64,000 nt of DNA from IMG/VR virus record IMGVR_UViG_3300037264_003124, positions 1 through 64,000 of that record. The stretch is one strand, 5' to 3'. Both the position numbers and the translations under genes were made by a program. Source of the stretch: a virus. Every line of letters starts with the position of its first letter. Position 1 is the stretch's first letter. Under the pieces are notes generated by a model. It was not told where the DNA came from. It ran no database searches and worked only from the letters and a program-made list of their open reading frames with translations. This document shows, piece by piece, positions 14,537 to 22,477 of this stretch.

Positions 14537-15119
14537 GACACGCCTCCTGCCACCGTAACTTCACCGTTGGCCACGAACAACCAAGCTCCTTGGATATTTG
14601 CAAAAAAGACAATCCCTTGCTTCTCAGAAATACAACGGATGCAACCAAAATATCCGGTCGATGCATGTGCTGGCCAAGCAGCTTTTCTCTTTGGCGTGCC
14701 CTTGCGGATTCCGGAACAGCGCGCCCCATTTTGTGATCGCTCAAATGTTGCGAGCGCGTCTTGACTTCCAGATTCTCCAAGCGATTGTCGTCCCTTATGC
14801 CGTTGATATGGTGTACGTCTTCGTGCCGCTGAAGAGCGCGACCAATGGCCTTCGCCATCAAAACTCGATGCTCGAACAACCACTGACCATTCACATATAA
14901 CTTCACATATCCCTGTCCATTGAGTTTGCGCCCGCCGCCTTTGTAAAAGTGGTTGTCCTTGCCGTAGCGACGCTGCGGCCTCATTTTGGCGCCGCCACGC
15001 ACGAGCCTGTCCCACATGGCTTGTCTCGTTACGACAAATATATCGGCTACCTGCTGAATCGATTGGCCGGAGTTGTACAACTCCACAGCTCGCAATGTCT
15101 CTTGGCTTGGTGTTTTCAT
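14478..15119 (-). CDS. HNH homing endonuclease with two HTH segments
   Basis: The 213-residue protein has an N-terminal HTH (YNSGQSIQQVADIFVVTRQA), an HNH core (GRALQRHEDVHHINGIRDDN, then RLENLEVKTRSQH) and a C-terminal HTH (GLSFLQISKELGCSWPTV). This is a typical HNH_3-type homing nuclease layout. Its last 19 codons run out of frame into the dcm coding sequence. Its start overlaps by ATGA the stop of a small methyltransferase-like fragment. The arrangement suggests insertion at the 5' end of a methyltransferase gene. Confidence 0.8.
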   Translation of the reverse strand: MKTPSQETLRAVELYNSGQSIQQVADIFVVTRQAMWDRLVRGGAKMRPQRRYGKDNHFYKGGGRKLNGQGYVKLYVNGQWLFEHRVLMAKAIGRALQRHEDVHHINGIRDDNRLENLEVKTRSQHLSDHKMGRAVPESARARQREKLLGQHMHRPDILVASVVFLRSKGLSFLQISKELGCSWPTVKLRWQEACREQPRLVALSRNRTPGSCL

Positions 15120-15229
15120 CGAACATAGAATACATTCTGTTTGCCCATCATGTCAATAGTTTCCGGCTCTGCCTTGAAAGCCATTCCGAGAAGGTCTATG
15201 CCTGGCATGAGACTCAGCACAAGTTGCAT
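15116..15229 (-). pseudogene. N-terminal fragment of a second C5 methyltransferase
   Basis: A 37-codon frame with a good site (GGAGAAGCG before ATG) starts MQLVLSLMPGIDLLGMAFKA. The intact dcm starts MNNLVLSLFPGIGLLDHAFE. The similarity covers motif I and then stops, and the frame ends by ATGA at the HNH start. At DNA level the two differ widely, so this is not a recent duplication. It looks like the stump of a different methyltransferase allele left beside the HNH gene. Confidence 0.6.
15127..15156 (-). promoter_or_regulatory. Possible promoter inside the methyltransferase stump
   Basis: TTGACA and TATTCT are separated by 18 bases and point into the HNH gene, whose ATG lies about 8 bases beyond. 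If real, it would give a leaderless HNH transcript. It lies within a short reading frame, so chance is possible. Confidence 0.4.
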
Positions 15230-15259
15230 CGCTTCTCCACCGGCAAAAGGCGGTTAGGG

Positions 15260-16648
15260 TTATCGCCATCGTTCTTCATATCCTTCGTCGTCGTTCATTT
15301 CTTCCAACGCCTCGCAATAGTTCGTGGCCACTAGTTCCTGACGCGATGGAATTATTCGGCACTGCATCTCGGTCGCGTTCGTTGCACGATTGCGGTTCTT
15401 GGCGACGTAGATGAAATACCGATGGTACGGACTGTACGCCGCGTTCTCCTTGAGCGGCCATTGCAGAAATAGAATCACGTCAGCGTCTTGTTCGATCTGG
15501 CCGGAGTCGCGGAGGTCAGTCATCTTCGGTTCGACGCCGCGGACCTGGCCATCGTCCTTGCGTGGCGTGCGGGTCTTGTCCGGTCGAGACAGTTGGCACA
15601 ACAACACGATCACGAGATTGCGACGTAAGCAAACCCGCTTCAACTCCATCGAGACGTTCGTGACTTGCTCGTATCGATTGTGACCAGCACCCTTAAGCAA
15701 CTGAGCGTAATCCACCACGACGACTTTCACACCGGACGCCGCCGCCTTGTCGATTTGAGCGACAGCCGCCCGGACTGTTCCGCACGGCTCGGCAATGACA
15801 ATAGGAGAGCGAGACGAAAAGAATCGCTTGCTGTCGGCAAGAATTTGAGCCATGCGGTTTTTCCACTGTTCGGACGCCACTCGTGTTTGATGCAAGAGCG
15901 AGCGTCCAGCCAACAAGCTCGCGGACATTTCCTCACTGATTACAAGACCCGGAAGCCTTCTCGTTGCGCAGTGCTCCAGAATCTGCATGGCACACATCGT
16001 TTTTCCATGTGTAGGTCGCGCACCAATCACAACCATTTCTCCAGGCGCAGCGCCGCCGCCTATCGCGTCGTCGAGCCCCGGCAGGCCGAGTTCAATCAGG
16101 TTTGGTTTATCCGTGGCAAGCGTGCCGAGAACTCTCAAACACTCTTCGTTGAGCAACTTCGGACCAGCCGCATCGTTGTCCAAAAAACTAAGCTCCGATT
16201 CCATCGCCATGATTTCCTCGAAGCCAGCGTGACGCTCCGTGTCGGTAGCATCATTGAGCGTGCTGGCCTTAGATGCGATTTCTCGCCGTAGTCCCGTTTG
16301 AGCTACCAAGCGAGCGTAATACACGGCGTGCGCCCCGGTCACGGTCGATTGCGTGATGTGGTCGACGAAGACTCCGGCGTCGGCCATGTGCTCGGCGGCC
16401 GATTCGGTCATGGCCACGTCCCGCCGTTCGCGGACCATGCGAAGGATTTGAACCACCTCGATTAGCGATTGCCTGGCGTGGAGCTCCAAGGCGGCCTCGT
16501 ACACGGCCCGGTAGAGCCGGTCGAAAAAGTGCTCCGGCCGAACGACTTGGGCGACGTCGGCCATCCGCCGTGGGTCGAGCAGGATTGACCCGACGAAGGC
16601 TCGTTCGGCGTCGTCGTCTCGGAGCTTGCTGTGGCGGCCGTCGGTCAT
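15260..16648 (-). CDS. Replicative DNA helicase, DnaB-like
   Basis: The 462-residue protein has the DnaB N-terminal helical domain (residues 10-110). The RecA-fold helicase domain follows, with Walker A GARPTHGKT (209-217), ISEEMSASLLAGR (H1a-like) and Walker B VVVVDYAQLL (309-318). LRDSGQIEQDADVILFLQ lies near residues 385-402. DnaB rings unwind the fork 5' to 3' and recruit primase. It is coupled (ATGA) to the DnaD-like initiator upstream, the usual initiator-helicase pairing in phages. Confidence 0.9.
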   Translation of the reverse strand: MTDGRHSKLRDDDAERAFVGSILLDPRRMADVAQVVRPEHFFDRLYRAVYEAALELHARQSLIEVVQILRMVRERRDVAMTESAAEHMADAGVFVDHITQSTVTGAHAVYYARLVAQTGLRREIASKASTLNDATDTERHAGFEEIMAMESELSFLDNDAAGPKLLNEECLRVLGTLATDKPNLIELGLPGLDDAIGGGAAPGEMVVIGARPTHGKTMCAMQILEHCATRRLPGLVISEEMSASLLAGRSLLHQTRVASEQWKNRMAQILADSKRFFSSRSPIVIAEPCGTVRAAVAQIDKAAASGVKVVVVDYAQLLKGAGHNRYEQVTNVSMELKRVCLRRNLVIVLLCQLSRPDKTRTPRKDDGQVRGVEPKMTDLRDSGQIEQDADVILFLQWPLKENAAYSPYHRYFIYVAKNRNRATNATEMQCRIIPSRQELVATNYCEALEEMNDDEGYEERWR

Positions 16649-17457
16649 TTACCGGATTCCTTTCGTTGCTTGGCCAACTCTCTCTCGCGGGCTATGAGAA
16701 ACTTCTCGTTCGTGATAGCGAAACCTCCGTCGAACACCTGTGGCGTCTCTGGCTTGTCAAAGCGGCCTTCCGAGCGTTCCCAGGTGATTACAGCGGCCTT
16801 CCAGTCCACGATTGGCTTTCCGGTCCTGCCCTGGACCCACCCGTTCGCCCGATAGTGGGCATGGAACTTGACGGGGTCGACGGAGTTGCCGCGTTCCTGG
16901 CAGTAGGCCCGGACTTCTTCTTCGGAAGGTTCGACAAATCGCGTGGGCGCGCGCCTCCCTCTTCTTCCCTTCTTCCCTTCTTCCCTTCTTACTCCGTGTT
17001 CACTGTTGGTCCACTGTTGGTCCACTGTTGGTTCACTGTTGGTCCACTGTTGGTCCACTGTTGGTTCATTCGTGTCTGGTAAATCTTGGTAACGTGAGTA
17101 ATTGCAAACAGTTACGATTGTGTAGTGCTGTTCACTTTTCAGGGAAATTTGACCACCTAACTCGAGATTTTTTAGCCTCCTCCACAAAGTCGATTCACTT
17201 GGTGGCGGAGTTTCCCGTTTGATTTTTCGCCCATCGGAATCTCGTTCCGGGTAAAGTTCGCTGTGCAGAGAACGCCTCCCGGTGATGAACTGACCTCGCT
17301 TGATATTGATCTGGCGAGTGCTGCCAGGAAGTAGAATATTCCTGTCCTGCCAATTCGCCCGTACCAGGCAGTAGACCCAGAGATGACAGAGTCCGTCGTG
17401 CTGCATCACGGCGCTAGTGAGCATCTTCCGATGAAGCTTGATCCAGTCCCCGGCCAT
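16645..17457 (-). CDS. DnaD-like replication initiator / helicase loader
   Basis: The start at ATG 17457 gives a 270-residue protein. Its N-terminal ~120 residues (GDWIKLHRKMLTSAVMQHDG, then LWVYCLVRANW) are the winged-helix domain of phage replisome organisers. The C-terminal part (VRAYCQERGNSVDP, YRANGWVQG) resembles DnaD/DnaB_2-type ends. Between them lies an 11-residue tandem repeat (EPTVDQQWTNS) encoded by six 11-bp DNA repeats. Such proteins bind origin repeats and load the helicase, whose gene follows directly. Lambda O carries its origin inside the gene in the same way. Confidence 0.75.
   Translation of the reverse strand: MAGDWIKLHRKMLTSAVMQHDGLCHLWVYCLVRANWQDRNILLPGSTRQINIKRGQFITGRRSLHSELYPERDSDGRKIKRETPPPSESTLWRRLKNLELGGQISLKSEQHYTIVTVCNYSRYQDLPDTNEPTVDQQWTNSEPTVDQQWTNSEHGVRREEGKKGRRGRRAPTRFVEPSEEEVRAYCQERGNSVDPVKFHAHYRANGWVQGRTGKPIVDWKAAVITWERSEGRFDKPETPQVFDGGFAITNEKFLIARERELAKQRKESGK
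16962..16992. repeat. Polypyrimidine/polypurine tract
   Basis: About 30 bases of CTTCTTCC-type repeats are all pyrimidine on the plus strand, next to the 11-bp repeats. Such asymmetric tracts can ease strand separation. It encodes a Lys/Arg/Glu-rich stretch of the initiator. Confidence 0.5.
17000..17065. repeat. Six 11-bp direct repeats, candidate replication origin iterons
   Basis: Units at 17000, 17011, 17022, 17033, 17044 and 17055 read TCACTGTTGGT or CCACTGTTGGT, differing only in the first base. They follow each other without spacers. Because 11 is not a multiple of three, the encoded peptide repeats only every 33 bases. Their location in the initiator gene next to dnaB fits an iteron-type origin. 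Confidence 0.6.
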
Positions 17458-17533
17458 ATCCGTACCTCGCGGCCACTCCGGCCGCCCGTAAATCCATAAA
17501 CAGTCCAAAGCCGCAGTCCGCGGCTTACAATGC

Positions 17534-17773
17534 CTAATCCGGAATTCCCTCTCGTTCGTCCCGTTCCGAGTTTCGGCGAATCTGCCGGATTACCATCTCG
17601 AAATGAGCTACCAAGTCGTCTAGTTCGGCCGGGTCGACGTACCTCGGAACCTGAATGACCACCGGCTCAGACCACGGCAGCGAATAGTGCCACGTCGCAA
17701 CTTCCCTACGCCTGAACGACTTTGGTTTCTTCGGTGGAGTCGCCGACGGTTGTTCTAATTTTTCTTCAGCCAT
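17534..17773 (-). CDS. Small hypothetical protein
   Basis: The 79-residue protein has a Lys/Pro-rich N-terminus (SATPPKKPKSFRRRE), a central beta segment (WSEPVVIQVPRYVDP) and an acidic helix. No family is recognised. It lies upstream of the initiator in the replication operon. Confidence 0.5.
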   Translation of the reverse strand: MAEEKLEQPSATPPKKPKSFRRREVATWHYSLPWSEPVVIQVPRYVDPAELDDLVAHFEMVIRQIRRNSERDEREGIPD

Positions 17774-17813
17774 ATTTGTCCCACGTTCCGCCCGCGCGCC
17801 GCGGGCTAAATGC

Positions 17814-18032
17814 CTACTCCGAAATCGTCACTTCAATCGGCCGGCTCTTCAGCGTGACCGGCTCGCCGCCATCGAAGCGGCGCAGCTCCACTTCCGCCTC
17901 CGCAAGAAACGCCGTCTGCTCATCTTGCAGGGCTTTAATCAGCCGTTTGGCGAATTCTTCTCGCATCCTGTTGCCTGGATTGGTGACCTCAATCGTCTCG
18001 CGACCATCGCTAATCCTAATCTTGTAGTCCAT
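17814..18032 (-). CDS. Small hypothetical protein
   Basis: This 72-residue alpha/beta protein (MDYKIRISDGRETIEVTNPG ... VELRRFDGGEPVTLKSRPIE) has no recognisable motif. It is part of the early operon. Confidence 0.5.
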   Translation of the reverse strand: MDYKIRISDGRETIEVTNPGNRMREEFAKRLIKALQDEQTAFLAEAEVELRRFDGGEPVTLKSRPIEVTISE

Positions 18033-18065
18033 CCGTACACCTTTTTGCCGACGCCGCGAAAATGG

Positions 18066-18359
18066 TCAGGCAATTGCCTCTCCGCTAGCTTCAATCATCT
18101 GCCGAATGGCCTCCCGCAGTCCCGGCACGTTCGGCCAAGTCTCCCGCACCCGCTGCCGTCGCTTCTCACGCTCTTTCTGTCCCGACCACAGCCTCCCCGC
18201 GTCCCCGCTGAACTTACATCCACATCCGCCGCACTCGTAATGTGGTGGATGCCACTCGTACAGCGTCACGATAAACCGCCGCCTCTGTTTGCACGTTGAG
18301 CAACGACGGATCGCACGGCCCTGCCAACTCTGCGGTCGGTAAATGTGGACGTGGCTCAT
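18066..18359 (-). CDS. Small zinc-ribbon protein
   Basis: The 97-residue protein carries CSTCKQRRRF and CGGCGCKF about 25 residues apart, a zinc ribbon. A basic helix follows (SGQKEREKRRQRVRETWP). It may bind nucleic acid. The family is not identified. Confidence 0.55.
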   Translation of the reverse strand: MSHVHIYRPQSWQGRAIRRCSTCKQRRRFIVTLYEWHPPHYECGGCGCKFSGDAGRLWSGQKEREKRRQRVRETWPNVPGLREAIRQMIEASGEAIA

Positions 18360-18361
18360 TC

Positions 18362-18835
18362 TCAGTCAGCCGCTTCCTCCGGTTGTTCTTCCGCCGTCGT
18401 CACCAGTTCCTCAAACAGCGGTTGCGGCTCGTCCAGCGACTTCGTGAGCGCCTCCTCCCACCCCTTCAGATCGTCCTTAGCAGCGTCCGCGGCGTCCTTC
18501 GACGTGTTCATCCGACGCCGTGCATTCGTGACGTCACGCTGGGCCTCCTGGACCTCCTCGACCTCAGTCGCGGTAGAGATGATCCTGTTGCGTTTGGCGA
18601 CGAGCAGCTTGTGCTCAGCCTTGGCCTGGCCGTGCTTCGCCTTCGCCTCCTCGAATTCCAGCCTGGCGTCGTTGACGTGCCGCTCGGCTTCTTTTGCGTT
18701 CACCAGGCGGTCCTCGGTAATCGCGACTTCGCCGTTGGCCTTGGTGGTTTTGTTCTTCTTCTTGCGAGGCGTCGCCGCAAGGCGGTTGTCGCGCCGCCGC
18801 CTGGTCTTCGCGGGCACTCGGGTGCGTGTTGGCAT
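18362..18835 (-). CDS. Basic N-terminus plus long coiled coil
   Basis: The start at ATG 18835 follows GGAG by five bases. The first 35 residues are rich in Arg and Lys (KTRRRRDNRLAATPRKKKNK). Residues 40-140 form an uninterrupted coiled coil, and the end is acidic. A DNA-binding structural protein is possible; the role is unknown. Confidence 0.5.
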   Translation of the reverse strand: MPTRTRVPAKTRRRRDNRLAATPRKKKNKTTKANGEVAITEDRLVNAKEAERHVNDARLEFEEAKAKHGQAKAEHKLLVAKRNRIISTATEVEEVQEAQRDVTNARRRMNTSKDAADAAKDDLKGWEEALTKSLDEPQPLFEELVTTAEEQPEEAAD

Positions 18836-18867
18836 GTTCACTCCTAGTGTTCAGGTTTTCAGATAAA

Positions 18868-18918
18868 CCCCGCCCCCGCCGCGAGACCGGCAACGAGCCG
18901 GAGGCGGCGGGGGAAGGG
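18868..18918 (-). terminator. Very GC-rich hairpin between the SSB-like and coiled-coil genes
   Basis: On the minus strand CCCCTTCCCCCGCCGC pairs with GCGGCGGGGGCGGGG around an inner CCGGC/GCCGG stem. TTTATC follows. It may attenuate transcription within the early operon. Confidence 0.5.
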
Positions 18919-18929
18919 GACTTCAGATT

Positions 18930-19460
18930 TCAAAAGGGAATTTCTCCATCGGTTGGAGGTCCAACCGGCACAGTCTCTTTAACGGGCGGCCTCGCCTTTT
19001 TTGGGGCATTACCGTTGCCCTTGAGCGCCTTGCCAAACATCACATTGAGCGCCCGGCTGACGTTGGGGTCGCTGTCCGTATCGACCCCACTTCCGGTCCC
19101 CGGCAGCTCCCACTTGTCGTACACCTTGTCGCCAACCTGTTCATGCTTGCAGTGGACAACAATCTCCTTTCCGGAGAACGAATGGCCGTCTGGATTGGCC
19201 GGTTCTAGGTCACGGAAGTCGTCGCCTGTCCACCCCATCGCGCGCAGCTTGCCGACGACGTTTTCAATCGTTTTGTCCGTGATGTAGAGGTTTACGGCCC
19301 GCTCGTAAGTCCCTTCGACCGGCTCGCATTCCTCTTCCGTGATGAATATTTCGTAGGGTTTGATGGCCAGAAAAAAGAACGGCGTGCCCTTGTCCTTTGA
19401 CTTGTTGAAGCCTTGAGCCGTGACCGTGCACCAGTACCGTCCGGGGTTGTAGTACGCCAT
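18930..19460 (-). CDS. SSB-like single-stranded DNA-binding protein
   Basis: The start at 19460 has GGGAGG upstream and overlaps the stop of the ATPase gene. The 176-residue protein begins MAYYNPGRYWCTVTAQGFNK, with beta-strand pattern, and ends PVGPPTDGEIPF. This resembles the acidic Asp-Asp-Ile-Pro-Phe tip by which bacterial SSB binds partner proteins. The gene order ATPase-SSB is common in phage recombination modules. The OB fold itself is not obvious from sequence, so the call rests on tail and context. Confidence 0.6.
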   Translation of the reverse strand: MAYYNPGRYWCTVTAQGFNKSKDKGTPFFFLAIKPYEIFITEEECEPVEGTYERAVNLYITDKTIENVVGKLRAMGWTGDDFRDLEPANPDGHSFSGKEIVVHCKHEQVGDKVYDKWELPGTGSGVDTDSDPNVSRALNVMFGKALKGNGNAPKKARPPVKETVPVGPPTDGEIPF

Positions 19461-20308
19461 TAGTTTGAACCTCCCTTGATAGCTGTCGTCAGATTCGTCC
19501 ACGCTTCGCTTCCGGAGTTGCCCATGGGAATTTCTTCCGGCAGGCTGTAGCGGTTCTTGGCCTCATAGGCCGCGTGGTACTGCGTGTACATGACTCGCTC
19601 TTGGCCGCCGTGGGCCTTCGCCCTCCCGGCTTTTTTGTCTACAACAACGAAGTAGTTTGCAAAGAGCACGATGTCCGCCCACTTGTGTGTGAGCGACCAC
19701 GTTTTGTGGTGGCAGTCGGGCGCGTAGCGGTCGTAGTCTTCGCCCTCAGGATTGCGGAACGGCTTCACCTGCGAATGGCCAAGGAGCAAGGTTCGCATGC
19801 CCTTCTTGGTCCGCAGTTGATCGAGCCCGTTGAGAAATTGCCGCCAGTCGGCCAAGGCTACCTCGTAGCCCTTCTGGTAGCTCGCGAATCCTTTGTCGCC
19901 CCACTCGCCGTGAAAGTCCCGATTGCAAACGTGTTCGTGGCACAATCGCTCCATGCCGCCCAGGGCGTCGATGACGAGACACTGATAGTCGTGCTCGCCC
20001 GTCAGCAGGGCCGCAATCGAATTGAGCACGTCATCCCATGTTTGAGCAGGCGGGAAGATGGGAATGTCCGCAGCAACCTGCCTGGCGTTCTTCAGCGTGT
20101 TGATTCCGTCCTCCTGCGCGTCGTGTAAAAAAACGCACTTCGGGATGGCAGCGCCAAACGAGGTTTTCCCCACGCCTGGCGGGCCGAACAGGACCATGGC
20201 GACTGGTCGAGCCTTTGCCGCAGTTGAAATCTCAGAAAGGAAGTCCCGTATGGGACCGGCCTGCGGAGGCCGGCTCGCTGCCGGTGGTCGCGCTAATGTC
20301 ATGGCCAT
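19460..20308 (-). CDS. Sak4-like RecA-family ATPase
   Basis: The start at ATG 20308 has GGAGAAG upstream. Residues about 20-60 contain the P-loop FGPPGVGKTSFGAAIP. YQCLVIDALGGMERL is the Walker B strand, and TLLLGHSQVKPF fits the following sensor strand. Phage proteins of this type (Sak4, RecA core only) promote strand annealing and exchange with SSB. The neighbouring nuclease and SSB-like genes support a recombination module. Confidence 0.7.
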   Translation of the reverse strand: MAMTLARPPAASRPPQAGPIRDFLSEISTAAKARPVAMVLFGPPGVGKTSFGAAIPKCVFLHDAQEDGINTLKNARQVAADIPIFPPAQTWDDVLNSIAALLTGEHDYQCLVIDALGGMERLCHEHVCNRDFHGEWGDKGFASYQKGYEVALADWRQFLNGLDQLRTKKGMRTLLLGHSQVKPFRNPEGEDYDRYAPDCHHKTWSLTHKWADIVLFANYFVVVDKKAGRAKAHGGQERVMYTQYHAAYEAKNRYSLPEEIPMGNSGSEAWTNLTTAIKGGSN

Positions 20309-21338
20309 TTTCTTCTCCAATCGTGCGGCAGGTAAGGGACCAGAACTTGTCAAGCGCCGCGTGCATGCAAGTCCCGAAATAGATTGCCTCTTTGTCTTTA
20401 GCGTCAACACGTTCGACAGAGAGGTCGTACTGATAATGTGCCTTACGCCTGCAAGTGAGAAATGTTCTCAGCCGTGAATTGCTAATCAGGTCTTCACCGT
20501 CTCCATCATAGTCAAGCTCTGAATGGCGTCTTTGTTTCTTTGTCCAACGATCGGAGGTGATTGAGTCTGACCCAGAACATACCCCCAAAAATTGGCAAGG
20601 CACGCCATAGGCCATGCAAGCACCAGCGTTGCGGTAGTGCGTCCCATCGTTGCGCGCCTCACGCATCGAATCGGCAGTGCTCCAAAGCTCGCCAGCATAC
20701 TCAATCAATTCATCGTTCGTGCGGACTACGGAGCGACGAGCGAAATAGCGGTTCGGGTTTTCAACTGTCTCCGCAGCGACCCGCAGGGCGAACAACTCCA
20801 CGTTCTCGCGTTCCTCTCGCGTGTACCACTCTCGTGAGTAGTCGGAGATTCGATGGCCACAATAAGTGCCCGTCGCCACAATGCCTTGTCGTTCCTTCTT
20901 GGCCAGCTTTTTGGGCCGAATGCCCGGCTTCCGGATGACGTCCCAGACGATGCGATCCACTTTCAAGCCATTGAGCCATAGCAGCAGCTCGTAATGTTGG
21001 TGCTGAGAATCAACCTGGAGCGTTCGCCAATAGACCGCGTTCGGATCTTCAATGTCCTGCGAGGTCGTCTTGTGATCGTAGAGCACGCGTGCCCCGTCCT
21101 CGCGAACGAGCTTGTCAATCTTGCCGGCCACGCGCCACGTCCGGCTCGGCTTGCCAGTTGCTGGATTTATCAGCGGACCAACGTAGGTCCGCTCCATTGC
21201 CTCGATCTGTTTCGACGCCATACCCTCGCCCCACATCGTCGCGTAGCCGCACATCAGTCCCTTGACCGTGGCGGCAACGATTTCGTCGCCGCACGTCTCG
21301 TCAACCAGTCGATAGGTTTCTTGCAATGGGTCGTTCAT
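20232..21338 (-). CDS. PD-(D/E)XK (RecB/Cas4-type) nuclease, circularly permuted order
   Basis: The 368-residue protein has the nuclease core AGKIDKLV then VLYDHKTTSQ (about residues 70-93), QVDSQHQHYELLLWLNG (motif QhxxY) and a Cys cluster CMAYGVPCQFLGVC (about 240-253). In related phage nucleases the protein starts with a segment like SNSRLRTFLTCRRKAHYQYD followed by FGTxxHAALDKFW. Here that segment comes last (about residues 292-335), after the Cys cluster, and the true N-terminus lacks it. The final ~25 codons overlap the Sak4-like gene. The exonuclease presumably makes single strands for recombination. Confidence 0.75.
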   Translation of the reverse strand: MNDPLQETYRLVDETCGDEIVAATVKGLMCGYATMWGEGMASKQIEAMERTYVGPLINPATGKPSRTWRVAGKIDKLVREDGARVLYDHKTTSQDIEDPNAVYWRTLQVDSQHQHYELLLWLNGLKVDRIVWDVIRKPGIRPKKLAKKERQGIVATGTYCGHRISDYSREWYTREERENVELFALRVAAETVENPNRYFARRSVVRTNDELIEYAGELWSTADSMREARNDGTHYRNAGACMAYGVPCQFLGVCSGSDSITSDRWTKKQRRHSELDYDGDGEDLISNSRLRTFLTCRRKAHYQYDLSVERVDAKDKEAIYFGTCMHAALDKFWSLTCRTIGEENGHDISATTGSEPASAGRSHTGLPF

Positions 21339-21433
21339 TTCAAAAACTCAACAATACGCGGAGCGCGCCGTCCTGGCCTGCCTCCTGCCACGTCATGCTC
21401 GCGGTTCTCCGTGCGTTTTCCGACGCTCCGCTC

Positions 21434-21661
21434 CTAGTTTTTGTTCTTGATGCTCACTTCAAGTTCCAGCCCCAACGCCTCGCACCACCTGTCCAACACC
21501 TTCACGCTCGGTTGCGCCGCCCCACGCTCCAGCATGGACACATAGGCCCAAGTCACCTTGAGCGCGTCGGCCAAGTCGCCTTGGTCGATGCCCTTGGCGA
21601 CGCGGGCCGATATCAGTCTGCGTAGCATCTGGTCCGTCAGGAGCTTCCGTGCCGGGGTCAT
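21434..21661 (-). CDS. XRE-family HTH regulator
   Basis: The 75-residue protein is a single Cro/C1-type HTH domain: LRRLISARVAKGIDQGDLAD, then ALKVTWAYVSMLERG. It starts with an ATGA overlap. It may repress early genes or accompany the small operon upstream. No toxin partner is recognisable. Confidence 0.75.
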   Translation of the reverse strand: MTPARKLLTDQMLRRLISARVAKGIDQGDLADALKVTWAYVSMLERGAAQPSVKVLDRWCEALGLELEVSIKNKN

Positions 21662-21873
21662 GTGTACATACTCGCTTTATCAATCGCGCCCCAAATGGCC
21701 GACAAGACCATCTGGCTCTCCTCCCAATTGCACCACTCCGCGTGCCGCCAAGCCTGCACTGTACGCACACACCGTTTCCAGTCGCGGACGCCGAACAACA
21801 GCACGCACGTCTGGCGCGACGAGGCGAACGGAAAACGCAGTCGGATGGCGACGGTGGGTTTGGTGGCGGTCAT
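21658..21873 (-). CDS. Small hypothetical protein
   Basis: Start 21873 and stop 21658 both overlap neighbours by ATGA. The 71-residue product is Trp/Arg-rich (DWKRCVRTVQAWRHAEWCNW). The role is unknown. A toxin-like partner for the following HTH gene is conceivable but unsupported. Confidence 0.5.
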   Translation of the reverse strand: MTATKPTVAIRLRFPFASSRQTCVLLFGVRDWKRCVRTVQAWRHAEWCNWEESQMVLSAIWGAIDKASMYT

Positions 21874-22115
21874 TTTTCCTCCACGGCTGCGCGGCCGGCT
21901 GGGGTTAGGGTGTAGGGACAACCGAACGGCTTAGTCTTCTGCTCAGGACAGATCAGCTTCTTGTCCAGAAGCGACCGCCCAGTTTCCGTGGCGCTGCTAG
22001 ACTCTTCTGGTCCTTTTAGCAGCCACGTCTCGTGGAATGTCCCACTGCATCGGTACAGCTCCCAGCCGTCCCGCATCTTTTCGAGCACGTCGCGCTGTCT
22101 CTCGCTTAGCTTCAC
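21870..22115 (-). CDS. Winged-helix-like small protein
   Basis: The 81-residue protein starts at a GTG overlapping the upstream stop. LSERQRDVLEKMRDGWELYR, then SLLDKKLICPEQ and YTLTPAGRAAVEE, follow the pattern of a winged helix (helix, recognition helix, wing, LTPxGRxAV). It is probably a DNA-binding regulator. Confidence 0.55.
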   Translation of the reverse strand: MKLSERQRDVLEKMRDGWELYRCSGTFHETWLLKGPEESSSATETGRSLLDKKLICPEQKTKPFGCPYTLTPAGRAAVEEK

Positions 22116-22477
22116 AACGGCCTCTCCTGAATATCCGTCTCAATCGCCCGCACCAACTGCCGCAGCTTCGCCAGCAGGTCCGGCCGGCAGTCGTACCGGA
22201 CATCCGGGTCGTAGTAATAATCCCGACCGTCGCACCACGTATCCGCCGCGTTGAGCGCCGGAATCGGGATGTGCAGCGTCAGCCACTCCTGATCCACGTC
22301 GCTGAAGAATCCAATGTTGTCGCTGCCGAGCACGTTGGCCACGGCTTCCATGTTTTCTTCGATGATGCGGTCGCGGGCATCTTGCCATGCTCCAAAGTCG
22401 ATGTAGCCCGGTGGTGGCTCAATCTGCTCGTTCTCTGGCGGGGTGAACCGGGATGGAATGTCCAGGGCTTGGCTCAT
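22112..22477 (-). CDS. Hypothetical protein
   Basis: The start at 22477 overlaps the previous stop (ATGA). The 121-residue acidic protein (WQDARDRIIEENMEAVANVL, TWCDGRDYYYDPDVRYDCRP) has no known motif. It belongs to the run of overlapping small early genes. Confidence 0.5.
   Translation of the reverse strand: MSQALDIPSRFTPPENEQIEPPPGYIDFGAWQDARDRIIEENMEAVANVLGSDNIGFFSDVDQEWLTLHIPIPALNAADTWCDGRDYYYDPDVRYDCRPDLLAKLRQLVRAIETDIQERPL

Noticed and set aside
17000-17065. CRISPR array
   Set aside because: The units are 11 bp and adjoin each other without spacers. Nothing in the window has the repeat-spacer layout and no cas gene is present.
20232-21338. Cas4 of a CRISPR system
   Set aside because: The PD-(D/E)XK and Cys motifs resemble Cas4, but the neighbours are Sak4-like and SSB-like proteins, typical of phage recombination.
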